Notes: generated by a model from the letters alone, not told the origin. A stretch of 64,000 nt of DNA from Roseiarcus sp963758335 (GCA_963758335.1 CAVWVF010000007.1:124001-188000); one strand, 5' to 3'; positions 44,510-52,863 are shown, counted from the first letter of the stretch. Numbers and translations are program-made.

Positions 44510-44982
44510 TGGAAAAGCCCGCCGTGCGCGCCGGCGACGGCGCCGAGGATGGTGACGGCCGCAGCCGTCAGCAGAACAACGTGGGCGCGGAAGATGCGGC
44601 GCAGGACGCCGGCTGGATCGCCGAGCGCGAGCGCCGCGAGACGCTTGTGCGCGCGCGGCTCGACGACGAAGACGATCACCATGAACAACGTCCATACGAG
44701 GACCATCGCGTCCAGCCACCAGAACGCCGGGTCGGGGAACAGGCCCCACAGATCGAGCCGCCAGGTCATCCACAGGCCGGTCAGGCCGGCCAGCGGAATC
44801 GACCACCGCACCTGGGCGGCGAAGCGGCTCTCGATCGCCTCGAACAGCGCCCAGCCTGCCCGCGCTTCGCCCTTGGAGCGCGCAAGCGGCAGCGCGACAA
44901 GAGTGACGAAGGCGACGCCCCCGATCCAGTGGGCGACGAACAGCACATGCAGGGCGCGGGCAAGCTCGATGTCGTCGATCAC
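44506..44982 (-). CDS. Integral membrane protein, first gene of the nnrS-nirK unit
   Basis: A 158-residue protein with four hydrophobic helices: ALHVLFVAHWIGGVAFVTLV, SIPLAGLTGLWMTWRLDLWG, DAMVLVWTLFMVIVFVVEP and VVLLTAAAVTILGAVAG. The pattern resembles CopD-like or DUF2269-like small membrane proteins and includes a His in the first helix. GTG at 44982 is chosen as start. Translational coupling with nnrS suggests a shared role in NO or copper/heme handling at the membrane. Confidence 0.75.
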   Translation of the reverse strand: MIDDIELARALHVLFVAHWIGGVAFVTLVALPLARSKGEARAGWALFEAIESRFAAQVRWSIPLAGLTGLWMTWRLDLWGLFPDPAFWWLDAMVLVWTLFMVIVFVVEPRAHKRLAALALGDPAGVLRRIFRAHVVLLTAAAVTILGAVAGAHGGLFQ

Positions 44983-45051
44983 TTTTCGCCAACGCGCTCC
45001 CGTTCCGTCCACTCGCCAACCGGGAGAATATCGGTGAAAACGGCTCCGGCC

Positions 45052-45065
45052 TTGACCTTCGTTAA
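45052..45065. promoter_or_regulatory. FNR/FixK/NnrR-like box, imperfect
   Basis: TTGACCTTCGTTAA fits TTGA-N6-TCAA with one mismatch in the right half. It lies in the divergent promoter between the nnrS-nirK unit and the DsrC-like gene, where an Nnr-type Crp/Fnr regulator would be expected to act. Confidence 0.4.
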
Positions 45066-45082
45066 GTCGAGCGGCCCAAATT

Positions 45083-45115
45083 GCGATATGCGTATTGCAT
45101 GCGATATGCGTATTG
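45083..45115. promoter_or_regulatory. Tandem 15-bp direct repeat containing ATATGCGTAT half-palindromes
   Basis: GCGATATGCGTATTG occurs twice in a row (45083-45097 and 45101-45115), spaced 18 bases start to start. Each copy contains the near-palindrome ATATGCGTAT. Two close operator copies between divergent NO-related operons suggest a repressor site, for example of the Rrf2/NsrR type. Confidence 0.5.
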
Positions 45116-45177
45116 TAAATGACGCGGGCGGGCCGGAGCGGGCGGCGCGTCCGCGGCGGAAGGTCGGGAGGAGCATT

Positions 45178-45501
45178 GTGCGAAGCATGGTGGAGAGTCC
45201 GGCAGTCGACAGCGACGGCTATCTCGTCGATCCCGACGGGTGGACGGAGGACTGGGCGCGCGAAACGGCGCGGGCCGCCGACATCGAGCTCACGCCGGAG
45301 CACTGGGAGGCGATCCGCTTCATGCGCCGATACTACGACGAGCATCGGATTCCGGCCGACGCCCGGTTCGTCATCCGGCATTTGAGCGAGACGCTCGGCG
45401 CCGACCGCAACCGCCTGTTCGAACTCTTTCCTGGCGGCTATCCGGGCCATGCCTGCAGAATCGCCGGCATGCGCCGCCCGCGCGTCTGGAGCACCGGCTG
45501 A
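45178..45501 (+). CDS. DsrC/TusE-like protein lacking the terminal cysteine
   Basis: A 107-residue DsrC-family protein. DGYLVDPDGWTEDWARETAR, ELTPEHWEAIRFMRRYYDEH and LFPGGYPGHACRIAGMRRP follow the family closely. DsrC and TusE carry a catalytic cysteine one residue before the end; here the tail is RPRVWSTG, with only the upstream Cys left. That resembles regulatory DsrC-like variants rather than sulfur carriers. GTG at 45178 fits the GGAGGAG site better than ATG 45187. It is followed by a Crp/Fnr gene. Confidence 0.85.
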   Translation: MRSMVESPAVDSDGYLVDPDGWTEDWARETARAADIELTPEHWEAIRFMRRYYDEHRIPADARFVIRHLSETLGADRNRLFELFPGGYPGHACRIAGMRRPRVWSTG

Positions 45502-45565
45502 AGCAGACGCCGGCGGGCGTGCGCGGGCCGTCCGATCCTGCTATGCCGATCCGTCGAGGAACGGC

Positions 45566-46252
45566 ATGGCTCTTTCGGCCCGGGACTGGGACATTGTCAT
45601 GCGGGCGCCGCTGTTCAAGGCGATGGGCCCGACGATCGCGCGCGCGATGATCGGCGATCGCGCGCCGAAGGCTTACGCGCGCGGCGAGCAGCTCTTCGAG
45701 CAGGGCGAGCCGGCCGACGGTTTCTTCTGCATCCTCGAAGGCTGGGCCAAGCTCTATCGATTGCGCGAAGACGGCGAGGAAGTGGTGGTGGCGATCTTCT
45801 CGGCGGGCGAAACCTTCGCCGAGGTCGCGATGTTTCTCGGCGGCCGCTATCCGGCGAGCTGCGAAGCCGTTTCCACGGCGCGCATCCTGAAGATCGACGC
45901 GGCCAATCTGCGCCGCGCCGTGCTCGCCGAGCCGCAACTGGCGTTCGACATGCTGGCCGCCGCCTCGATGCGGTTGAGGCAGCTCGTCGACGAGATCGAG
46001 CAGCTCAAGGCGAAATCGGCGCCCCAGCGCGTCGCCGACTTCTTCGTCAAGCAGGCCGCTTCCACCTCCGGCTCCGCCCGGATCGCGCTCCCCTATGAAA
46101 AGGCCCTAATCGCGAGCCGCCTCGGCATGAAGCCGGAGAGCTTTTCGCGCGCGCTCGGCAGGCTCACGCCGCTCGGCGTCACGGTCGAGCGCGAGAGCGT
46201 GACCATTGGCGACGTCGCCAAACTCGCCGCCTTCGCCGAGGGAGCGGGATAG
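45566..46252 (+). CDS. Crp/Fnr-family transcriptional regulator (Dnr/NnrR-like)
   Basis: A 228-residue regulator with a cyclic-nucleotide-type beta barrel (GEQLFEQGEPADGFFCILEG, FAEVAMFLGGRYPASC), a dimer helix (RLRQLVDEIEQLKAKSAPQR) and a C-terminal winged helix (YEKALIASRLGMKPESFSRALG). The N-terminal Cys cluster for an oxygen-sensing Fe-S centre is absent, as in Dnr/NnrR regulators that respond to nitric oxide. ATG at 45566 has GAGGA upstream. Its place among NO genes and the TTGA-N6-TCAA boxes nearby support this role. Confidence 0.88.
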   Translation: MALSARDWDIVMRAPLFKAMGPTIARAMIGDRAPKAYARGEQLFEQGEPADGFFCILEGWAKLYRLREDGEEVVVAIFSAGETFAEVAMFLGGRYPASCEAVSTARILKIDAANLRRAVLAEPQLAFDMLAAASMRLRQLVDEIEQLKAKSAPQRVADFFVKQAASTSGSARIALPYEKALIASRLGMKPESFSRALGRLTPLGVTVERESVTIGDVAKLAAFAEGAG

Positions 46253-46280
46253 CGGATCCCGGGCCGAGTCCCGACCGCCC

Positions 46281-46294
46281 TTGACCGAGGTCAA
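46281..46294. promoter_or_regulatory. Perfect FNR/Dnr-type box upstream of hemerythrin gene
   Basis: TTGACCGAGGTCAA is a perfect 14-bp inverted repeat of the TTGA-N6-TCAA class, 100 bases before the hemerythrin start. The adjacent Crp/Fnr protein is the likely binder. Confidence 0.65.
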
Positions 46295-46393
46295 GGACTC
46301 TCGCCGGCCCGCATGCGATGTCCGCGCATGATCCGCCCGACGGGGAGAGTCGTCTCGACCCCGTCCGACAACGGCGGACCGAATCGAGGAAAC

Positions 46394-46753
46394 ATGGCTC
46401 CTTTTCTCGGCGTGCCGCTCATGGACCGCGATCACGCCGCGCTCGAGCGGATATTCGGCGACGTCGCAAACACGCCCGACGAAGGTCTCTTGGACCTCTT
46501 CAACACGATCGCGCGCGAGCTTTCCGAGCATTTCGCCTGAGAGGAGACGGCCATGACGGAGGCTCGGGTTCCCGTCCTGTTGCCCCATCTCGAGCTTCAC
46601 GCCCAGCTCTTGCGCGAAGTCGACAGGATGCGCCGCGACATCGCGTCGCGCGACGCCGAGGGCGCCCGGCAGCTCATCGGAACCCTGTTGCCGCAGCTGG
46701 TCGCCAATCACGTCGCGACCGCGGACGCGGTCAGCGCGTCGTTTCTTAAGAGG
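46394..46753 (+). pseudogene. Hemerythrin-like NO/O2-binding protein with in-frame TGA stop
   Basis: Hemerythrins bind O2 or NO at a di-iron site. MAPFLGVPLMDRDHAALERI and ARELSEHFA end at a TGA (46538-46540). The same frame continues without shift as EETAMTEARVPVL, PHLELHAQLLREVDRM and LVANHVATADAV, supplying the remaining iron ligands (H...HF..EE..M...H...H). A CGA arginine codon changed to TGA would explain it. The C-terminal end is unusual after ASFLKR, close to the restriction gene, so the tail may also be cut. Confidence 0.75.
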
Positions 46754-46827
46754 CTGAGACTTTCGCCGTTATTGAGGAATGACAGGAATTCGGCCGCCAG
46801 GAAGCGTGCCGGACATGCGGAGACAGC

Positions 46828-49800
46828 CTACGCCCAATCGGCAGCCAGCAACTCCGCCTGGCGGATCACCAGATCGACCGCCGCCTTTTGCAGGTCCGGC
46901 GGATAGCCGTATCGCGCCAGCATCTTCCGCACCTCGATCCTCATCTTGGCGCGCACGCTCTCTTTCTTGGTCCAGTCGATCGACGCTGAGGCGCGAATCG
47001 TGCGCACCAGCAATTGCGCCAACAACCGCAGCTGTTCGTGCGCCATCAACTCGCGCGCCGAACCGTTCTCGGCAAGCGCGTCGTAAAAGGCCAATTCCTC
47101 GTCGTTGAGTCCGAGTTCCCGCCCGCGCGCGCTGGCGGCGCGGATGTCCTTGGCCAGCGCGATCAATTCCTCGATCACTTGCAGGCTATCGACGGCGCGA
47201 TTGTGGTAGCGGCGCAACGTTTCGTCGAGGCGTTCGCTGAGCTTGGTCGACTGGACGATGTTGGATCGCCCGCGCGCCTTGATCTCGTCGGCAAGCAGCC
47301 GGCGAAGCGTTTCGACTGCGAGGTTCGTCTCCTTCGTGTGCGCGACGTCGGCGAGGAATTCCTCCGAGAGCACCGAGACGTCCCGCTGGCCAAGGCCGGC
47401 AGACTGGAACACGTCGAGGATGCCGTCGGCCATCACCGCGCGCGACAGCAACTGGCGAATGTCCCGCTCGATGCTCTCGCGCTGCCGCCCCGCGCCGGCG
47501 GTGTATTTGGCGAGATTGGCGCGAATGGCGGCGATCAGGGCGATTTCGTCGCGGCGGCTCGTCACCCGTTCGTCGCCGGCGCTAATCGCGAAGGCCGTCT
47601 CCAGCCCGAGCGCCGTCTGAATGAAATCCTCGCGACGCCCGCTCGCAAGTACGGCTTCGAGGCACTGTTTCAGAATTGTAAGTCGTCGCGCCGGGGCCGC
47701 CGGAACAAACTCGCGCCAAGGCGCGTCCGCGAGCATCGCTTCCGCGCTTTCGAGCCGACTTAGTGTCTGTCGCACCGCTTCGTCGACATTGAGCCGCACC
47801 TCTTCGCGATCCCGCGCCGAATAGTCCGCGAGCGCGGCCTTCAGTTCCGCGCCTATGCCGAGGTAATCGACAATGAGGCCGCCCGGCTTGTCGCCGAAAA
47901 CGCGGTTGACGCGCGCGATCGCCTGCATCAGCGCGTGGCCCTGCATCGGCTTGTCGACATAAAGCGTATGCAGCGACGGCGCGTCGAAGCCAGTCAGCCA
48001 CATGTCGCGGACAATGACGAGGTCGAATCCAGAATTCGGGTTCTTGAATCGCTCCGCCAACTCCTTACGGCGCGGCTTGGTGCGAAGGTGTGGTTGCAAG
48101 GGCTCAGGTTCATCGCTCCCCTGGCCGGTGATGACAACTTTCAGCCTGCCGGACGCATCATCGCGCGGGTCGGCGGAAATCCAACCGGGCCTCAGCGCCG
48201 CGATGGCGCCGTACATTTCGACTGCGACGCGCCGGCTGATCGTCACGACCATGCCTTTGCCGCCGCCCAACGCCTCGCGCCGGCGCTCGAAATGCGTAAC
48301 GATATCGGCGGCTATCTCCCTCACGCGTTCTGGCGCGCCGACGACTTCTGCGAAGCGCGTGAGATTGCTCTTTGCGCGTTCCGCGTCCCGCTCGTCGCCC
48401 TCGCTCAGTTCCTCCGCCAACGCATCGAGTTCCGCGCGATCCTCATCGGAAAGTTTGAGCTTCAGCTTGGCGAGCCGCGCGGTGTAATAGAGCGCGACGG
48501 TCGCATGATCGGCGACCGACTGAGCCATGTCATAGGTATCGATCACGTCGCCGAACACCGCCCGCGTGTCACGGTCGCCGAGCGCGATTGGCGTCCCGGT
48601 GAAGCCGACATAGGTTGCGTTGGGCAGCGCCTGACGCACATATTCAGCAAAACCGATCTGCTCGCGGACGCTCTCGCTCCCAGCGACGAAGCGCTTCTTG
48701 AGGCCATATTGACTGCGGTGCGCCTCGTCCGCGATTACGACCACATTCGAACGATCTGTCAGTTTCGGGTGCTCGCCCTCCTCGCCGCGAAACTTCTGGA
48801 TCGAGGTGAAGACGAGACCGCCCACGTCGACGTTGAGGAGGCGTCGCATCTCGGCTGCGTTCTCGGCTTTCGTCGGGCGTCCGGGTAGAGCCGCGCCATG
48901 GGCGTTGAACTCCCCAAACAGCTGGTCGTCGAGATCGTTGCGGTCGGTCAGCATGACGATGGTCGGGTTCCTGAGCGCCTTGGCGAGTTGCAATTGCCGC
49001 ACGAAGAACACCATCGTCAACGATTTGCCCGAACCTTGGGTGTGCCATACGACGCCGCCCTTGCGCGCGCCGCCCGCGCCTGAAGCCGTGATGGTCGAAG
49101 CCAATGCTTTTCGGACCGCGTGGAACTGATGATAGCCGGCGAGCTTCTTCGACTTGACGATGCCGTCGACGACCTCGAAGGCGATATAGTCGACGAAGAA
49201 ATCGAGAAATCGCTCTGGCGCGAAAACGCCGCGGATCAGCACTTCAAGTTCCGAGCGCCCGTCGTCTTCGAGTTTCTCGCCGTCAATGGTGCGCCACGGT
49301 GCGAAGCGGTCGAGCCCGGCAGTTAACGACCCGATGCGAGCCGAGATGCCGTCGCTGATGACCAGTGCCTGATTGAAGCGCATCAGTTCCGGCGCTTTCA
49401 CCCGATAGTTCTGTAACTGGATATGCGCTCGTGCGAGCGTGGCCTGCGCGTCCGACGCGCTCTTGAGTTCGAACACTGCGAGCGGAAGTCCGTTGACGAA
49501 AGCGACGACGTCGAACCGCACGACTTCGCGCTCGCCCTGCACGATGAACTGATTGGCGACAAGGAGATTGTTGGCGCCGGCATTCGCGCGGTCGAGCAGA
49601 CGAAGCGCGATCGTTCGCGCCTCGCCGTCACGGTTCACTTCCACGGGCACCCCAGTGGCGAGCAGCGGGTGAAAGACGCGGTTGTTTTCGAGCGGGTCCT
49701 GGCTCGGCGCGGCCCTTATTGCGCGGATGGCCGCGTCGATCATGGCTGGCGTCGCTTCCGGGTTGAGCCTCGCGAGCGCGCCACGTAGTTCTGGTTCAAG

Positions 49801-49974
49801 AATCGCATCGCGATAGCTTGCCCGTGCGCCCATCGGACCATCGGGCGCGAGATAGTCGCCGGGGACAGTTTTCCAGCCGATCAGTTCAAACCACGACAAC
49901 GCCGCAAGCTCGACAGCCTCCTCGCGCAGGGAGGAGGGAGTTGACGAGACGGTTATCGGGTAGAGGTCGGTCAA
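46828..49974 (-). CDS. hsdR: Type I restriction enzyme R subunit
   Basis: HsdR is the ATP-driven DNA translocase and nuclease of type I restriction systems. The 1048-residue product has the PD-(D/E)xK nuclease motif in PLAVFELKSASDA near 170, Walker A in VVWHTQGSGKSLTMVF near 305, DEAH box IADEAHRSQYGLKKRF, motif III YVGFTGTPIAL, and late helicase motifs (RDMWLTGFDAPSLHTLYVDK, QAIARVNRVF). The C-terminal helical domain is complete. The start is TTG at 49974, overlapping the stop of the upstream gene. No methylase gene is in the window. Confidence 0.95.
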   Translation of the reverse strand: MTDLYPITVSSTPSSLREEAVELAALSWFELIGWKTVPGDYLAPDGPMGARASYRDAILEPELRGALARLNPEATPAMIDAAIRAIRAAPSQDPLENNRVFHPLLATGVPVEVNRDGEARTIALRLLDRANAGANNLLVANQFIVQGEREVVRFDVVAFVNGLPLAVFELKSASDAQATLARAHIQLQNYRVKAPELMRFNQALVISDGISARIGSLTAGLDRFAPWRTIDGEKLEDDGRSELEVLIRGVFAPERFLDFFVDYIAFEVVDGIVKSKKLAGYHQFHAVRKALASTITASGAGGARKGGVVWHTQGSGKSLTMVFFVRQLQLAKALRNPTIVMLTDRNDLDDQLFGEFNAHGAALPGRPTKAENAAEMRRLLNVDVGGLVFTSIQKFRGEEGEHPKLTDRSNVVVIADEAHRSQYGLKKRFVAGSESVREQIGFAEYVRQALPNATYVGFTGTPIALGDRDTRAVFGDVIDTYDMAQSVADHATVALYYTARLAKLKLKLSDEDRAELDALAEELSEGDERDAERAKSNLTRFAEVVGAPERVREIAADIVTHFERRREALGGGKGMVVTISRRVAVEMYGAIAALRPGWISADPRDDASGRLKVVITGQGSDEPEPLQPHLRTKPRRKELAERFKNPNSGFDLVIVRDMWLTGFDAPSLHTLYVDKPMQGHALMQAIARVNRVFGDKPGGLIVDYLGIGAELKAALADYSARDREEVRLNVDEAVRQTLSRLESAEAMLADAPWREFVPAAPARRLTILKQCLEAVLASGRREDFIQTALGLETAFAISAGDERVTSRRDEIALIAAIRANLAKYTAGAGRQRESIERDIRQLLSRAVMADGILDVFQSAGLGQRDVSVLSEEFLADVAHTKETNLAVETLRRLLADEIKARGRSNIVQSTKLSERLDETLRRYHNRAVDSLQVIEELIALAKDIRAASARGRELGLNDEELAFYDALAENGSARELMAHEQLRLLAQLLVRTIRASASIDWTKKESVRAKMRIEVRKMLARYGYPPDLQKAAVDLVIRQAELLAADWA

Positions 49975-50660
49975 GCGGCGGCTCCCTCATCGTCGACAAG
50001 AAAAGCCTGTTCTGCCTCCCATTCGGCGCGCACCGTGTCGTATTGGATCGGGTCAAGTTTGAAGAGGATCCTGCTAGCCGGGAACTTAGAGCTTGCGACT
50101 TCGAACTCGCCAAATTCATCGTCCAGCGAGGCGTTGAACGCCTCGAAATCCTCGTAACGGTCTTCTTCGCTCTTTGCTTTCGCAGCCGCTCTCGACCAAG
50201 CCACGTCAAACAGGAAACTCACCAGAGTGTCGCATAGGCCTCCGAGCATGATCGCATGCTGGCGTTGCAGCGTGCTCCAATCGAGTGAACCTCCATGCCG
50301 TAGCCCTGGTATGTTGCTCAACTCCGCAAGGGCGCCGATCGTGCCATTGATGCTGCCGACGAGCTTCTTAATGGCCTTGTCGACCTTGTCGGCTTCCGGA
50401 TGGCCAGTCAGGGCGAAGTCCAGCGCCTTGAAGACGCGAGAATTGCGGGCCTGAAACTCTTCGTCTGCGGTAAACGTCAGGCCAAGCTGGGGTCCGATCG
50501 TTTGATGTGTCGCTTCAAAGAGCGCCCGCACTCGTTCCAAGCAGCGGGATGGCTCCGCGGTGATCGTCGCCTCCAGCGCGTCCACGTGAACCTTGAGCAG
50601 CGCGGCCCGGTCGAGATGCGCCTCGATTAAGGCTCGGAGCATTTGGAGGGCGAAGCGCAT
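49971..50660 (-). CDS. Abortive-infection C-terminal-domain (Abi_C-like) protein coupled to hsdR
   Basis: A 229-residue acidic helical protein. The segment ...VRALFEATHQTIGPQL followed by KLVGSINGTIGALAELSNIP, LRHGGSLDW and HAIMLGGLCDTLVSFLFDVAW matches the arrangement of the Abi_C domain found in several abortive-infection proteins. Its TGA overlaps the TTG start of hsdR (TTGA), so it is translated with the restriction subunit. It follows two bases after the hsdS remnant. Such accessory genes inside type I loci are usually thought to add antiphage function; this is inference. Confidence 0.7.
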   Translation of the reverse strand: MRFALQMLRALIEAHLDRAALLKVHVDALEATITAEPSRCLERVRALFEATHQTIGPQLGLTFTADEEFQARNSRVFKALDFALTGHPEADKVDKAIKKLVGSINGTIGALAELSNIPGLRHGGSLDWSTLQRQHAIMLGGLCDTLVSFLFDVAWSRAAAKAKSEEDRYEDFEAFNASLDDEFGEFEVASSKFPASRILFKLDPIQYDTVRAEWEAEQAFLVDDEGAAA

Positions 50661-50662
50661 GT

Positions 50663-50776
50663 CTAGGCCACCGCGATGCGCTTCTCGACCTCGGCGACGC
50701 GCAACTCGCCGGATATGAGCTTAGGTAGTAGTGTGTCGCGCAACTGAGACAGATGGGCTGCCTCTCTGACGTTCGA
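50663..50776 (-). pseudogene. hsdS: Type I restriction specificity subunit HsdS, C-terminal remnant
   Basis: The last ~37 codons read REAAHLSQLRDTLLPKLISG and ELRVAEVEKRIAVA, the highly typical end of HsdS proteins. Everything upstream is replaced by a transposase fragment, so both DNA-recognition domains are gone. HsdS is needed by the R and M subunits, so the restriction system cannot work from this locus alone. Confidence 0.85.
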
Positions 50777-51054
50777 TAGAATTCGAGGCGCTCGATCAGA
50801 GCGGTGGTGGTAGGAACGCCCAGCACCGCCTTGGCGACGAAAGCCCTGGCGAGGGCGCGGCGATCGCCAAGCGGGCGGCCGGCGCCTCGGGGCGGTTCGG
50901 GAACGAAGGCCTCGAGGCCGATCACGTCGAGGGTCGTGACGAGCCGCCCGAGCGCTTCGGTCATCGGGTCGACTTCCTCGCGAAGCCAAGGAAACAGATA
51001 GCCCTGGATGTGGTTCCAGCGCGCTTTCATAGCGTCGAGAGGATCGTCGGTCAT
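50777..51054 (-). pseudogene. DDE transposase, N-terminal fragment
   Basis: The frame from 51054 reads MTDDPLDAMKARWNHIQGYL, FPWLREEVDPMTEALGRLV, RRALARAFVAKAVLGVPTTT and ALIERLEF. This is the N-terminal end of a multi-copy DDE transposase type (IS1182 or unclassified group, from memory). It stops abruptly where the hsdS remnant begins, so the insertion or a later deletion removed the transposase body and most of hsdS. Confidence 0.6.
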
Positions 51055-51241
51055 TGCTGTTGCTATGGTTTAGGGCGATAGAATCGACACTATACCCCAA
51101 CTCATTGAGAAGCCGAGAAACTCCTTGACGTTGCGGACGAACAGGATTCGTCTGGGGATGTGATTCGCGGCGGATTTCTCTCAGTCTGACGACCGGCGGG
51201 CCCTAACCGGGCTTGCTCGGGATGGACTTGCGGAGCATCGC

Positions 51242-52222
51242 GTGGCCCGCCGAGCCAACGCCGTCGTCCTTCTCGACCAGGGCTGGAGCTGCGAGCGGGT
51301 CGCGGCGGCGTTGTTGCTGGACGACGACACGGTTCGCGATTGGCATCGGGCCTATGAGCGAGGTGGCGTCGAGGGGCTGAAGAGCTTTGGCCACGAAGGC
51401 GGCAGCAGCCTCCTCACCGACGAGCAGGCAATTGCTCTGGGCAATTGGATCGATGCTCATTGCCCCCGCAGCACCCGGAAGATAGGGGCTTGGCTAAAGC
51501 GCTCATTTGAGCTGAGCTATAGCCATTCGGGGCTGATCGCGTTGCTGCATCGCTTGGGCTTTGACTACCGCAAGCCGGAACGGGTGCCGCGCGCCCTCGA
51601 CGACGCCAAGCAGCAAGCCTTCATCGACGAATACGAGAACCTGCTCAACACGATGGGCGTCGATGAGGCCGTCGTCTTCGTCGATGCGGTTCATTCGACC
51701 CATCAGGTGAGGCCGGCTGGCTGCTGGGCCCGCAAGGACGTCGCCCTCGCGGTGGAGCAGACGACGGGCCGTGACCGGCTGAACATCCACGGCGCCATCA
51801 ATCTCGAAACCGGCCAGACGCAGATTCTCGCGGTCGAGAAGGTCAACGCGCTGAGCTTCATCAAGCTATTGGGCGAGATCGAGGGCACGCATACCGCGAT
51901 GCGCCTCATCCACGTCTTCGTCGACAACGCCAGCTATCACAAGGCTGACCTCGTCAAAGAATGGCTTGCGGCGGCCGGGCGCAAAATCGTGCTGCACTTC
52001 CTTCCGCCTTATTGTCCCCATCTCGATCCCATCGAACGGTTGTGGGGCTTGATGCACGAAAACGTCACCCACAACCGGGATTACAAGACCTTCAACGAAT
52101 TCCGCCGGGAGATCATAAAATTCCTCCGGCATACCGTGCCCAAACGCTGGAAACGGTTCTGCGACCGAATCAGCGACAATTTCCGCGTGATCCACCGCGC
52201 CGATTTTCGGGTTATCGCTTAG
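51242..52222 (+). CDS. IS630-family transposase
   Basis: A DDE transposase with an N-terminal helix-turn-helix (AVVLLDQGWSCERVAAALLL) and the IS630 catalytic sections: VDEAVVFVDAVHSTHQVRPA with the first Asp, LIHVFVDNASYHKADLVKEW with the second, and FLPPYCPHLDPIERLWGLMH with the Glu. The frame is open upstream to 51164 (DDRRALTGLARDGLAEHRV), which also resembles the family start, but no ATG is found there. The GTG at 51242 is the first start available, so the true start is uncertain. It lies between the restriction island and the norD fragment. Confidence 0.88.
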   Translation: MARRANAVVLLDQGWSCERVAAALLLDDDTVRDWHRAYERGGVEGLKSFGHEGGSSLLTDEQAIALGNWIDAHCPRSTRKIGAWLKRSFELSYSHSGLIALLHRLGFDYRKPERVPRALDDAKQQAFIDEYENLLNTMGVDEAVVFVDAVHSTHQVRPAGCWARKDVALAVEQTTGRDRLNIHGAINLETGQTQILAVEKVNALSFIKLLGEIEGTHTAMRLIHVFVDNASYHKADLVKEWLAAAGRKIVLHFLPPYCPHLDPIERLWGLMHENVTHNRDYKTFNEFRREIIKFLRHTVPKRWKRFCDRISDNFRVIHRADFRVIA

Positions 52223-52259
52223 CCGGCGTAAATCAGATGATTTTTATTACGAGAAGTGC

Positions 52260-52330
52260 GGCCGAAGCGGCGCGATTCCCCCTGTTCTTCCCCTATTAAA
52301 CAGGGGAATCGCCTGTTCGGCAGGCGACCC
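52260..52330. repeat. Short CAGGGGAATC-type inverted repeat
   Basis: GCGATTCCCCCTGTT and AACAGGGGAATCGCC face each other around a TTCCCCTATTA loop, forming a hairpin. It resembles the CAGGGAATT repeats at 28676-28851. No gene is present between the IS630 transposase and the norD fragment. Confidence 0.5.
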
Positions 52331-52437
52331 GGGCCGTCGCTCGGATCGCCAAAGGTGGGGGGGGGCGCGCGACCGGTCGCAGGCTCCTCGCGAGGGTTTA
52401 GAAATGGCGCCGCCATCATCAACCGCCGGCCCTCCCG

Positions 52438-52833
52438 AACATCGTGAAGGACTTCGCCGAGCCGCTCGCCTGCGCCGCGACGCGTCTCGGCGCGCTGAAG
52501 CCGGGGCTCTACACCCGCATCGGCGCGGCGCTCCGTCACACTGCGGCCGAGATCGAAAAGCAGCCGGCGCGCGAAAAGCTCGTCATCGTGCGCACCGACG
52601 GCACGCCGAACGACGTCGATCACTACGAGGGGCGGTTCGGCTTGGAGGACACGCGACGGGCGGTCCAGGACGTGCGACGGCGCGGCCTTCGCGCATTCGG
52701 CGTCACAATCGACGTCCGAGCGCAGACGCATTTTCCGATGCTGTTCGGGCGCGGCGGCTTTGCCATCGTCAGCGAGCCGGCGCGGCTTCCCGCTGCGATG
52801 CCGCTCCTTTTGAGGCATCTCGTCGCCGGATGA
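52438..52833 (+). pseudogene. norD: NorD (nitric oxide reductase activation protein), C-terminal fragment
   Basis: NorD is a VWA-domain protein needed to mature nitric oxide reductase. The fragment reads VKDFAEPLACAATRLGALKP, GLYTRIGAALRHTAAEIEKQ, LVIVRTDGTPNDVDHYEGRF, GLEDTRRAVQDVRRRGLRAF and GVTIDVRAQTHFPMLFGRGG, the last ~130 residues of NorD. The upstream 450 or more residues and norC, norB and norQ are missing, lost where IS630 and the restriction island now lie. It could only be expressed as a small peptide. Confidence 0.88.
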
Positions 52834-52863
52834 CCCGCGTCTCGAGGGAGGGGCGTCGCAGGG

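Noticed and set aside
45083..45115. Possible CRISPR-like repeat
   Set aside because: Only two 15-bp units with a three-base gap and no spacers; better explained as tandem operators.
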